Both the position numbers and the translations under genes were made by a program. Shown piece after piece: positions 9,021 through 16,455 of a stretch of DNA of 64,000 nt. Every line of letters begins with the position of its first letter. Positions within the stretch are counted from its first letter, which is position 1. This DNA is from CAIQQQ01 sp040399685 (GTDB lineage Bacteria > Pseudomonadota > Alphaproteobacteria > Acetobacterales > Acetobacteraceae), in contig JBBART010000005.1 of the NCBI GenBank assembly GCA_040399685.1, positions 62,001-126,000 on the forward strand. The letters run 5' to 3'. The notes under the pieces were generated by a model, which saw only the letters and a program-made list of their open reading frames with translations, was not told where the DNA came from and ran no database searches.

Positions 9021-9896
9021 ATGTTCGCACATGTTGGCATCATCGGTCTGGGCGAAGTGGGGCGGATTTTCGCGCGCGACCTGTTGAAGGCGGGCGTGAG
9101 CCGGATCACGGCCTATGACATAGCGCCGGTGGTGGCGCCGGATGGTGTGATTGTGTGCGACAGCGCGGTTGAGGCGGTGTCGGGCGCGGATCTGGTGGTC
9201 AGTTCGGTCACCGCCGGGGGCGCTCTGGCAGCCCTCGCGGCAGCATTGCCGGGGCTGGGACATGGGCCGTTGGTGCTGGATGTGAACTCCGTCTCGCCCG
9301 GCACCAAGCAGGCGACGGCGGCGGCGGTGGAGGAAGCGGGCGGGCGGTATGTGGAGGCCGCGGTGATGACATCGGTGCCGCCGAAGGGGCTGGCTTCGCC
9401 GATGTGGCTCGGTGGGCCGCACGCGGCGGCGTTCGTGGCGGCAGCCGAGGGGCTGGGGATGAATTTGCGGGTGTTCTCGCCGGAGATCGGTGGGGCGTCA
9501 TCGGTGAAGATGTGTCGCAGCATCATGATCAAGGGTCTGGAGGCGCTGACCACGGAATGCATGCTGACAGCGCGGCATTATGGGGTAGAGACGCATGTGC
9601 TCGACTCACTCGGCGACACCCTGCCGCATCCGGATTGGCGGGGGCTGGCGCGCTATGTGATGAGCCGTGCGCTGATCCACGGCAAGCGCCGGTCGGAGGA
9701 GATGGCCGAGGTGGCGGTGACGGTGAGCGAGGCCGGGCTGGCGCCGATGATGAGCCTGGCGATCGTGGCGCGTCAGGCGAAGTCCGCCGAGCAGGGGCGG
9801 GAGCTGGGGGCCGGGATGCTGGCGACCGAAGATCTCGATGCCTTGCTGGACGCGCTGTTGGACCAGCGCGCCGTCACGCGTCATGCTGTTCGTTGA
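9021..9896 (+). CDS. NAD(P)-dependent dehydrogenase, 6-phosphogluconate-like fold with DUF1932 C-terminus
   Basis: A 291-residue protein. The N-terminal Rossmann fold has VGIIGLGEVGRIFARDL, and VLDVNSVSPGTKQ follows in the second half of the domain. The helical C-terminal part carries SSVKMCRSIMIKGLEAL, as in DUF1932 members of the 3-hydroxyacid dehydrogenase superfamily. GAGGGAG before ATG 9021 is a strong ribosome site. It ends the catabolic part of the operon. A redox step on a ring-cleavage intermediate is possible, but no substrate can be assigned. Confidence 0.85.
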   Translation: MFAHVGIIGLGEVGRIFARDLLKAGVSRITAYDIAPVVAPDGVIVCDSAVEAVSGADLVVSSVTAGGALAALAAALPGLGHGPLVLDVNSVSPGTKQATAAAVEEAGGRYVEAAVMTSVPPKGLASPMWLGGPHAAAFVAAAEGLGMNLRVFSPEIGGASSVKMCRSIMIKGLEALTTECMLTARHYGVETHVLDSLGDTLPHPDWRGLARYVMSRALIHGKRRSEEMAEVAVTVSEAGLAPMMSLAIVARQAKSAEQGRELGAGMLATEDLDALLDALLDQRAVTRHAVR

Positions 9897-9961
9897 CTCG
9901 CTTTGACGGCCGCCGACACCACATCACACTAAGAACGAGACCAATGGGAAGCGCCACCACA

Positions 9962-11134
9962 ATGAAAACATTCCTCATGCGTGTTGCCGCCGGCGCCGTG
10001 CTGTGCGCGGGCCTGCTCTCCACCACTGCCTGGGCGCAGGAGCCGTTCAAGATTGGCCTGATCCTGCCGATGACCGGGGCCAGCCAGTCCACCGGCAAGC
10101 AGATCAACGCCGCCGTGAAGCTGTTCATGCAGCAGAACGGCGATGTGGTGGCGGGCCGCAAGGTGGAAGTGATCCTGCGCGATGACGCGGGCGTGGCCGA
10201 CACCACGCGTCGCGTGGCGCAGGAACTGGTGGTGAAGGACCATGTGAACGTGCTGGCCGGCTTCGGCCTGACGCCGCTGGCATTGTCGGTGGCGCCGATT
10301 GCCACCCAGGCGAAGGTGCCGATGGTGGTGATGGCGGCCGCCACCTCCGTCATCACCGAGAAATCGCCGTTCATCGTGCGTACCGGCCAGGTGATGCCGC
10401 AGCCGGCGAGCACCATGGGCACATGGACAGCCGGGCAGAACATCAAGAAGGTGATCACGCTGGTGTCGGATTACGGCCCGGGGCTGGATGCCGAGACCTG
10501 GTTCAGCAAGTCCTTCAAGGCGGCCGGCGGCGAGATTTTGGGCAATGTGCGGGTGCCGCTGGCGAACCCGGATTTCGCGCCGTTCCTGCAGCGTATTCGC
10601 GATGAGAAGCCGGATGCGGTGTTCGTGTTCACGCCGTCTGGCTTCGGCGCGGTGTTCATCAAGCAGTTCGTCGAGCGCGGCCTGGACAAGTCCGGCATCA
10701 AGCTGATCGCGCTGGGTGACGTGACGGATGACGACCAGCTCAACGACATGGGCGACGTGACCCTGGGCGTGGTGACGGCGGGGCCGTATTCGGCGAGCCA
10801 TCCTTCGGCGCTGAACAGCAATTTTGTCAACGCGTTCAAGTCGTTGAACGGTGGGATGCGGCCAAATTTCATGGCCGTGTTCGGCTATGACGGCATGCGT
10901 GCGATCTATGACGCCATCAAGAAGACCAACGGCAAGGGCGATGGCGAGGCGTTGATCGAGGCCATGAAGGGCGCTGCCTGGGAAAGCCCGCGTGGGCCGA
11001 TCCAGATTGACGCCCAGACCCGCGACATCATCCAGAATGTGTATATCCGCAAGGTTGAGCGCGTTGGCGGCGAATTGTTCAACGAGGAATTCGAGACCAT
11101 CAAGCAGGTGCGCGACCCGGCGAAGGCGCCGTAA
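9962..11134 (+). CDS. Branched-chain-type ABC transporter substrate-binding protein (LivK-like)
   Basis: A 390-residue periplasmic protein with a clear signal peptide (MKTFLMRVAAGAVLCAGLLS, ending TAWAQ) followed by the Peripla_BP_6 fold (KIGLILPMTGASQSTGKQ). ATG 9962 gives the cleanest signal sequence; ATG 9944 adds six residues. Members near ring-cleavage genes often bind aromatic acids rather than leucine. The stop overlaps the permease start (TAATG), so binding protein, permeases and ATPases form one transcription unit. Confidence 0.92.
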   Translation: MKTFLMRVAAGAVLCAGLLSTTAWAQEPFKIGLILPMTGASQSTGKQINAAVKLFMQQNGDVVAGRKVEVILRDDAGVADTTRRVAQELVVKDHVNVLAGFGLTPLALSVAPIATQAKVPMVVMAAATSVITEKSPFIVRTGQVMPQPASTMGTWTAGQNIKKVITLVSDYGPGLDAETWFSKSFKAAGGEILGNVRVPLANPDFAPFLQRIRDEKPDAVFVFTPSGFGAVFIKQFVERGLDKSGIKLIALGDVTDDDQLNDMGDVTLGVVTAGPYSASHPSALNSNFVNAFKSLNGGMRPNFMAVFGYDGMRAIYDAIKKTNGKGDGEALIEAMKGAAWESPRGPIQIDAQTRDIIQNVYIRKVERVGGELFNEEFETIKQVRDPAKAP

Positions 11135-11994
11135 TGCTGACCAATCTGTTCGACGGCGTGGCGTATGGCATGTTGCTGTTCGTCATTGCCTGCGGATTGT
11201 CGGTCACGCTGGGATTGATGAACCTGATCAACCTGGCCCATGGCGCGTTCGCCATGGCCGGGGGGTATGTGACGGTGGTGTTGGTGAACCGGCTGGGGGT
11301 GCCGTTCTTTGCGGCCCTTCCGCTGGCGTTCCTGGCGGCGGCGCTGACCGGGCTGGTGCTGGAACGCACGCTGTATGTGCATGTCTATCGGAAGTCGCAT
11401 CTGGAGCAGGTGCTGTTCAGCATCGGGCTGGTGTTCATGGCGATGTCGGGTGTGTCCTTCACCATCGGCTCGCAGCAGCAGTTTGTGAAACTGCCGGCGT
11501 TTCTGGCCAATCGCTATGATGTTTTCGGCGTGAGCGTTGGCGCCTACCGGCTGTTGATCATTGTGGTGTGCGGCGCGTTGGCGGCCGCACTGCAATATGT
11601 GGTGGCGCGCACGCGGTTCGGCTCGCAGTTGCGCGCCGCGGTGGATGACCCGGTGGTGGCGCGTGGGCTTGGGATCAATGTGGATCTGGTGTTTGCCACG
11701 ACCTTTGCGGTGGGCTCCGGCCTAGCGGGTCTTGGCGGCGCGCTGGGGGCGGAGATTTTGGGCCTCGACCCGACGTTTCCGGTCAAATACATGGTTTATT
11801 TCTTGATCGTGGTGGCCGTGGGTGGCTCGGCCGGCATGACCGGGCCGTTGGTGGCAGCGTTGCTGCTGGGGATCGCGGATGTGTCTGGCAAATATTATCT
11901 GCCGGAATATGGCGCGTTCATTATCTATATCTTGATGATTGTGGTGCTGCTGTGGAAACCGCAGGGATTGTTCGGCCGGGCGGTGACGCGATGA
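11134..11994 (+). CDS. livH: Branched-chain-type ABC transporter permease (LivH-like)
   Basis: A 286-residue inner-membrane protein with about eight hydrophobic segments and the LivH opening LFDGVAYGMLLFVIACGLSVTLGLMN with NLAHGAF. It pairs with the following LivM-like subunit to form the membrane channel. It overlaps the binding-protein stop by one base and the livM start by four bases. The symbol reflects family membership; the substrate is probably an aromatic acid given the neighbours. Confidence 0.92.
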   Translation: MLTNLFDGVAYGMLLFVIACGLSVTLGLMNLINLAHGAFAMAGGYVTVVLVNRLGVPFFAALPLAFLAAALTGLVLERTLYVHVYRKSHLEQVLFSIGLVFMAMSGVSFTIGSQQQFVKLPAFLANRYDVFGVSVGAYRLLIIVVCGALAAALQYVVARTRFGSQLRAAVDDPVVARGLGINVDLVFATTFAVGSGLAGLGGALGAEILGLDPTFPVKYMVYFLIVVAVGGSAGMTGPLVAALLLGIADVSGKYYLPEYGAFIIYILMIVVLLWKPQGLFGRAVTR

Positions 11995-12986
11995 GCACGC
12001 GGGCGGCAAATATCGCGGCTGCCTCGGCGGCGTTGCGCGATGTGTCGCGGGTGAAGCCGGCCGAGATTGCGTTCTGGCTGGCGGCGCTGGCGAGTTTCTT
12101 CTTTCTGCCGGACCAGTATCTGCTGCTGAATGAGGTGTTGATCACCGGGCTGTTCGCGTTGTCGCTGGATCTGGTGCTCGGCTATGGCGGCATCGTCTCG
12201 CTCGGCCATGCGGCGTTTTTCGGCTTTGGCTGCTATGCGGCCGGGCTGATGACCACGTTCGGCGTGGCGGACCCGCTGGCGGGGTTGGCGATTGTGACGG
12301 TGCTGACGGCGGCGTTTGGGTTTGCCACCAGCTTTCTGGTGCTGCGCGGATCGGATCTTACGCGGATCATGGTCACGCTCAGCGTGGGCGTGCTGCTGGG
12401 CGAGATCGCCAACCGCATGGCCTGGCTGACCGGTGGGGCGGATGGGTTGCAGGGTGTGGCACCCGGCCTGCTGCTGGGGCGGTTCGAGTTCGATATCTTC
12501 GGCAAGGTGGCCTACGGCTACACAATGGTGGTGGTGTTCGTGCTGTTCGTGATCGCCCGCCGTTTTGTGTTCTCGCCGTTCGGCTGGTCGGTGCGGGCGG
12601 TGAAGGAGAACGCGCTGCGCACGTCGGCCATCGGCATTCCGGTGAACCGGAGGCTGGTGGTGGTCTATACGCTGGCCGCCGCCATGGCCGGTATTGCGGG
12701 CGCGCTGTTGGCGCAGACGACGCAGTTCGTATCGCTGGATGTGTTGGCGTTTCATCGTTCGGCGAATCTGCTGCTGATCCTGATCATCGGCGGCACCGGC
12801 TATCTGTATGGCGGGCTGGTGGGCGCGCTGCTGTTCAAGATTGTGCAGGACGCGATTGCCAATCTGACGCCTGAGTATTGGGAGTTCTGGATCGGGCTGC
12901 TGCTGGTGGCGCTGGTGATGATCGGGCGCGAGCGGATTGTCGGCGCACCCGCGTTCCTGCTGCGTCGTCTGCGGGGCGTGGCATGA
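11991..12986 (+). CDS. livM: Branched-chain-type ABC transporter permease (LivM-like)
   Basis: A 331-residue membrane protein. It shows the LivM signature LDLVLGYGGIVSLGHAAFFGFGCYAAG in the first third and GRRFVFSPFGWSVRAVKEN-like text (here ARRFVFSPFGW) at the cytoplasmic coupling loop. ATG 11991 overlaps the livH stop as ATGA, which fixes the start despite an open frame back to 11952. It is the partner of the LivH-like subunit. Confidence 0.92.
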   Translation: MSTRAANIAAASAALRDVSRVKPAEIAFWLAALASFFFLPDQYLLLNEVLITGLFALSLDLVLGYGGIVSLGHAAFFGFGCYAAGLMTTFGVADPLAGLAIVTVLTAAFGFATSFLVLRGSDLTRIMVTLSVGVLLGEIANRMAWLTGGADGLQGVAPGLLLGRFEFDIFGKVAYGYTMVVVFVLFVIARRFVFSPFGWSVRAVKENALRTSAIGIPVNRRLVVVYTLAAAMAGIAGALLAQTTQFVSLDVLAFHRSANLLLILIIGGTGYLYGGLVGALLFKIVQDAIANLTPEYWEFWIGLLLVALVMIGRERIVGAPAFLLRRLRGVA

Positions 12987-13735
12987 TGGCCGCCCTGGAG
13001 ACGCGCAATCTTGTTCGCCGGTTTGGCGGGCTGGTGGCGACCAACGACGTGTCTATCCGGCTGGAGCGGGGGGCGCGGCATGCGCTGATTGGCCCGAACG
13101 GTGCGGGCAAGACCACGCTGATCAACCTGTTGACTGGGGTGCTGGCGCCGACATCGGGCAGCATCGAGATGGATGGGGCGGATATCACCAAGGCGTCTCG
13201 CGCCCGGCGGGTGGAACTGGGGTTGGTGCGGACGTTCCAGATCAACCAGTTGTTCCCCGGGTTCACGCCGTTGCTGACGGTGGGGCTGGCGGTGTCGCGC
13301 CGGTTGGGGCTGGACCGGAACATGTTTCGCACGATCGGCTCGGACAAGCGGGTGATTGAGGGCTGCGTGGATGTGCTGGAGCGGTTCGACCTGATTGATG
13401 TGATGAACCGGCCGACTGCCTCCTTGCCCTATGGCAAGCAGCGGCTGCTGGAAATCGCCACCGCCATCGCCTGCGGCCCCCGTGTGCTGCTGTTGGATGA
13501 GCCGGCGGCCGGCGTGCCTGAGGGGGAGCGCGGCGAGATTATGGACGGGCTGGCGGCACTGCCGGCGGATGTGACGGTGCTGCTGATCGAGCACGATATG
13601 GATCTGGTGTTCAAATTCGCCAGCCGGATTTCGGTGCTGGTGGCCGGCGGGTTGCTGCTGGAAGGTACCACGGCCGAGATCGCCGCTGATCCGCGTGTGC
13701 GCGAGGTCTATCTGGGGGATGCGGCGCATGACTGA
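12983..13735 (+). CDS. livG: Branched-chain-type ABC transporter ATP-binding protein (LivG-like)
   Basis: A 250-residue ATPase. Walker A is GPNGAGKTT, the signature region is LPYGKQRLLEIA (the usual LivG variant of LSGGQ) and Walker B is VLLLDEPAAG, followed by an H-loop near LLIEHDMDLVF. Two ATGs (12983 and 12986) overlap the livM stop. It energises the transporter together with LivF. Confidence 0.93.
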   Translation: MMAALETRNLVRRFGGLVATNDVSIRLERGARHALIGPNGAGKTTLINLLTGVLAPTSGSIEMDGADITKASRARRVELGLVRTFQINQLFPGFTPLLTVGLAVSRRLGLDRNMFRTIGSDKRVIEGCVDVLERFDLIDVMNRPTASLPYGKQRLLEIATAIACGPRVLLLDEPAAGVPEGERGEIMDGLAALPADVTVLLIEHDMDLVFKFASRISVLVAGGLLLEGTTAEIAADPRVREVYLGDAAHD

Positions 13736-14444
13736 CATCCTGAACGTGGAGCATCTGTCCGCCGGCTATGGGGCTGCGATCGTGTTGGGCGACGTGTCGA
13801 TCTCGTTGGCCGAGGGGCAGTCGATGGCGTTGCTCGGGCGCAACGGCATGGGCAAGACGACGCTGCTGAACTCCATCATCGGCGTCACGCGCCGTCGTGC
13901 CGGCGTCATCCGGTTGGGCGGGCGGGACATCACCGCGCTGCGGCCGGAGCAGCGGGCGCATGCCGGCATCGGCTGGGTGCCGCAGGAGCGCAACATCTTC
14001 CGCAGCCTGACCGTGGAGGAGAACATGACCGCAGTGGCACGGCCAGGGCCGTGGGATGTGGCGCGGGTGTATGCGATGTTCCCACGCCTGAAGGAACGTC
14101 GCGCCAACATGGGCAACCAGTTGTCCGGCGGCGAGCAGCAGATGCTGGCGGTGGGGCGCGCTTTGGTGCTGAACCCGCGACTGATGCTGCTGGATGAGCC
14201 GACCGAGGGGTTGGCGCCGATCATCGTGCAGGAGTTGATGGCGGCTCTCGCCGGGATCGTCCGCGATGAGGGGCTGTCGATGGTGATTGTGGAGCAGCAT
14301 GCCCAGAAGGTTTTGGGCGTGACGCACCAGGCGGTGATCTTGGAAAACGGCGCCGTGGTCTATGCCGGCACCTCGGCGGCCTTGCGCCAAGATGCCGCCA
14401 TTCTGGAGCGGCATCTTGGGGTTGCGGGCAGCAAGGCCGCCTGA
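13728..14444 (+). CDS. livF: Branched-chain-type ABC transporter ATP-binding protein (LivF-like)
   Basis: A 238-residue ATPase with Walker A GRNGMGKTT, signature LSGGEQQMLAVGRAL and Walker B LMLLDEPTEGLAP, as in LivF. ATG 13728 overlaps the livG stop by eight bases. It is the last gene of the operon; a palindromic element follows before the convergent reductase gene. Confidence 0.93.
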   Translation: MTDILNVEHLSAGYGAAIVLGDVSISLAEGQSMALLGRNGMGKTTLLNSIIGVTRRRAGVIRLGGRDITALRPEQRAHAGIGWVPQERNIFRSLTVEENMTAVARPGPWDVARVYAMFPRLKERRANMGNQLSGGEQQMLAVGRALVLNPRLMLLDEPTEGLAPIIVQELMAALAGIVRDEGLSMVIVEQHAQKVLGVTHQAVILENGAVVYAGTSAALRQDAAILERHLGVAGSKAA

Positions 14445-14490
14445 AGAGTTAAAAACTTCGACGAACAGAAAATATGGAGGAAAGCGAAGC

Positions 14491-14612
14491 GTTCTTTTTT
14501 GAAAAAAAGAACCAAAAAACTTTATGAATTCAGATGCATGGCGCGGAATTTGCCACACCATGCACCGAAATGAATAAAAGTCTTTTTGCTTCTTTTTCTT
14601 CAGAAAAAGAAG
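14491..14612. repeat. Composite palindromic intergenic element, copy A (inverted orientation)
   Basis: Two A/T hairpins flank a variable core. At 14491-14512 the arms are GTTCTTTTTT and AAAAAAGAAC. At 14589-14612 they are CTTCTTTTTCT and AGAAAAAGAAG. The core pairs TGCATGG (14535-14541) with CCATGCA (14558-14564). Relative to the other three copies it lies in reverse, shown by hairpin order and by GA/TC loop bases. It sits between the convergent livF and reductase genes, where each strand would read a GC-rich hairpin followed by a T tract, like a bidirectional terminator. Confidence 0.85.
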
Positions 14613-14638
14613 ATCTTCATGTCCTGAAGATTGCTTCG

Positions 14639-14655
14639 CGCTTCAACCTGAAGCG
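14639..14655. other. Short hairpin downstream of the reductase gene
   Basis: Arms CGCTTCA (14639-14645) and TGAAGCG (14649-14655) with a three-base loop, 25 bases after the stop of the minus-strand reductase gene. No T run follows directly, so it is a weak terminator on its own; with copy A next to it, it may help to end transcription. Confidence 0.4.
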
Positions 14656-14679
14656 AGCATTGCCCTCTCAGCGCCTGCC

Positions 14680-15795
14680 TTACGACAGGGCCGGCTGCAG
14701 CGCCGGGTAGTCGGTGTAGCCGACTTCGCCGCCGCCATAGAACGTGTCGCGGTTGTAGCGGGTGAGCGGGCTGTGGGTGCGCAGGCGCTCCACCATGTCC
14801 GGATTGGAGATGAACAGGCGGCCGAACGCCACCGCGTCAGACCGGCCGGTTGCCACTTCGGCATCCGCACTCTCCGCCGTGAATCCGCCGGCTGCGATGA
14901 CGCCGCCCGCGAATAGGCCACGATAGGTGGCCACCACGTCCGGTGCGTTCTCCATCGAGGCGTCCGAGCCGCCGGCCAGGGTGGCGCGGGGTTCGATGAG
15001 GTGCAGATAAGCGATGTGGCGCTTGTTGATCTCGCCGATCAGATGGGCGAACAACCCCTTGGTGTCGCTGTCGGACATGTCGCCGAACGTGCCGTGCGGG
15101 CTGAGGCGAATGCCGACGCGATCAGCACTCCAGGCGCCGGCGATGGCGTCCAGCACCTGCAAGGTGAGGCGCGTGCGGTTTTCGATCGGGCCGCCGTATG
15201 CGTCGGTGCGGTGGTTGGAGCCGTCCTGCAGGAACTGGTCGAGCAGGTAGCCATTGGCCGAATGCAGCTCCACGCCGTCAAAGCCTGCGGCGCGGGCGCG
15301 GGTGGTGGCGTCGGCGTAGCTCTGCACCAGGGCCGGGATTTCGGACAGGTCCAGTGCGCGCGGGGTTTCGGTGTCGGCCATCTGCCAGCCGGCCGTCATC
15401 GTCTGGCCGGCTGGGCGGATGGCGGAGGCGGAGACCGGAAGGGCGCCGTTGTGGAACGAGGAATGCGAGGTGCGGCCGACATGCCAAAGCTGCAGCACGA
15501 TCAGTCCGCCCTTGGCGTGAACCGCATCCGTCACCAGACGCCAGCCGGCAACCTGTTCATCGGTATGGATGCCGGGCGTGGCCGGATAGCCCTGGCCCTG
15601 GGTGCTGACCTGGGTGGCCTCTGCGATCAGCAGCCCGCCTTTGGTGGCGCGCTGGGCATAATATTCGGCGTTCAGCGGGCCTGGAATGTTGCCCGGCTGC
15701 AAGGCGCGCATCCGCGTGAGCGGCGCCATGACAACGCGGTGGGCAAGGGAAAGCGCGCCGAGCGAGAGCGGCGAGAACAGGGTGGGGGAAGTCAT
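14680..15795 (-). CDS. Old Yellow Enzyme-family flavin oxidoreductase (alkene reductase, NemA-like)
   Basis: A 371-residue TIM-barrel FMN enzyme. Family text is continuous: the start LFSPLSLGALSLAHRVVMAP, LQLWHVGRTSH, FDGVELHSANGYLLDQFLQ, RTDAYGGPIENRTR and the C-terminal AFGRLFISNPD. These match N-ethylmaleimide/enoate reductases that reduce activated C=C bonds and nitro compounds with NADPH. It is monocistronic as far as can be seen and convergent with the liv operon. Confidence 0.92.
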   Translation of the reverse strand: MTSPTLFSPLSLGALSLAHRVVMAPLTRMRALQPGNIPGPLNAEYYAQRATKGGLLIAEATQVSTQGQGYPATPGIHTDEQVAGWRLVTDAVHAKGGLIVLQLWHVGRTSHSSFHNGALPVSASAIRPAGQTMTAGWQMADTETPRALDLSEIPALVQSYADATTRARAAGFDGVELHSANGYLLDQFLQDGSNHRTDAYGGPIENRTRLTLQVLDAIAGAWSADRVGIRLSPHGTFGDMSDSDTKGLFAHLIGEINKRHIAYLHLIEPRATLAGGSDASMENAPDVVATYRGLFAGGVIAAGGFTAESADAEVATGRSDAVAFGRLFISNPDMVERLRTHSPLTRYNRDTFYGGGEVGYTDYPALQPALS

Positions 15796-15888
15796 GTGGG
15801 CTTATCTCCTAGATACATCATCGTCTGGATGCGCGAACGTCACGCACCCAGAACAGGCCTGAGGCTGGGAAGTTCCTGGCCTGAAAGT

Positions 15889-16452
15889 TTAAGGTTGGGG
15901 TTTGGCCGGCTGAATACGAGCCGGATTGCCAACCGCGATGCTGCCAGCAGGTATGTCCCGCGTGACGACGCTGCCGGCGCCGATCACCGCGTCATCGCCG
16001 ATGGTCACGCCCGGAAGAATGATCGCGCCGCCGCCGATCCAGACATTGCAGCCAATTTTGACGGGGCGCCCGAACTCGGCGCCTGCCTTGCGGATCGCTG
16101 GATCACGCGGGTGATCGGCGGTGAGGATCTGCACCGCCGGGCCGATCAGGGTGCCTTCGCCGATGGTGACGTCGACCACATCGAGGATGATGCAGCTGAA
16201 GTTCACGAACACGTTGCGGCCCAGATGAATGTTGGCGCCGTAGTCGCAATGAAACGGCGGGCGGATGATGGCGCCATCGCCGACCGAGGCCAGCAATTGG
16301 CACAACAGCGCGTGCCGGTCAGCGTTGGATGACGCGAAGGCGGCGTTGTAGCGCACCATCCATTCTGTTGCCGTCTGCTGGTCGGCCTGTAGCTCCGGAT
16401 CGGTGCAGTGATACAGGTCTCCGGCCAGCATCTTTTGCTTTTCGGTCTGCAT
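15889..16452 (-). CDS. Hexapeptide-repeat acetyltransferase (maltose O-acetyltransferase-like)
   Basis: A 187-residue protein. An N-terminal Mac helical domain (MLAGDLYHCTDPEL) precedes a left-handed beta-helix with hexapeptide repeats, ending PVKIGCNVWIGGGAIILPGV and VVTRDIPAGSIAVGNPAR. This is the maltose/galactoside/nodulation O-acetyltransferase pattern with acetyl-CoA as donor. It starts three bases after the decarboxylase stop on the same strand, so the two are probably one operon, though a joint function is not obvious. Confidence 0.9.
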   Translation of the reverse strand: MQTEKQKMLAGDLYHCTDPELQADQQTATEWMVRYNAAFASSNADRHALLCQLLASVGDGAIIRPPFHCDYGANIHLGRNVFVNFSCIILDVVDVTIGEGTLIGPAVQILTADHPRDPAIRKAGAEFGRPVKIGCNVWIGGGAIILPGVTIGDDAVIGAGSVVTRDIPAGSIAVGNPARIQPAKPQP

Positions 16453-16455
16453 CTC

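Noticed and set aside
7899..9422. A 507-codon minus-strand open frame
   Set aside because: Antisense to galD and the DUF1932 gene, with His/Arg-rich shadow composition.
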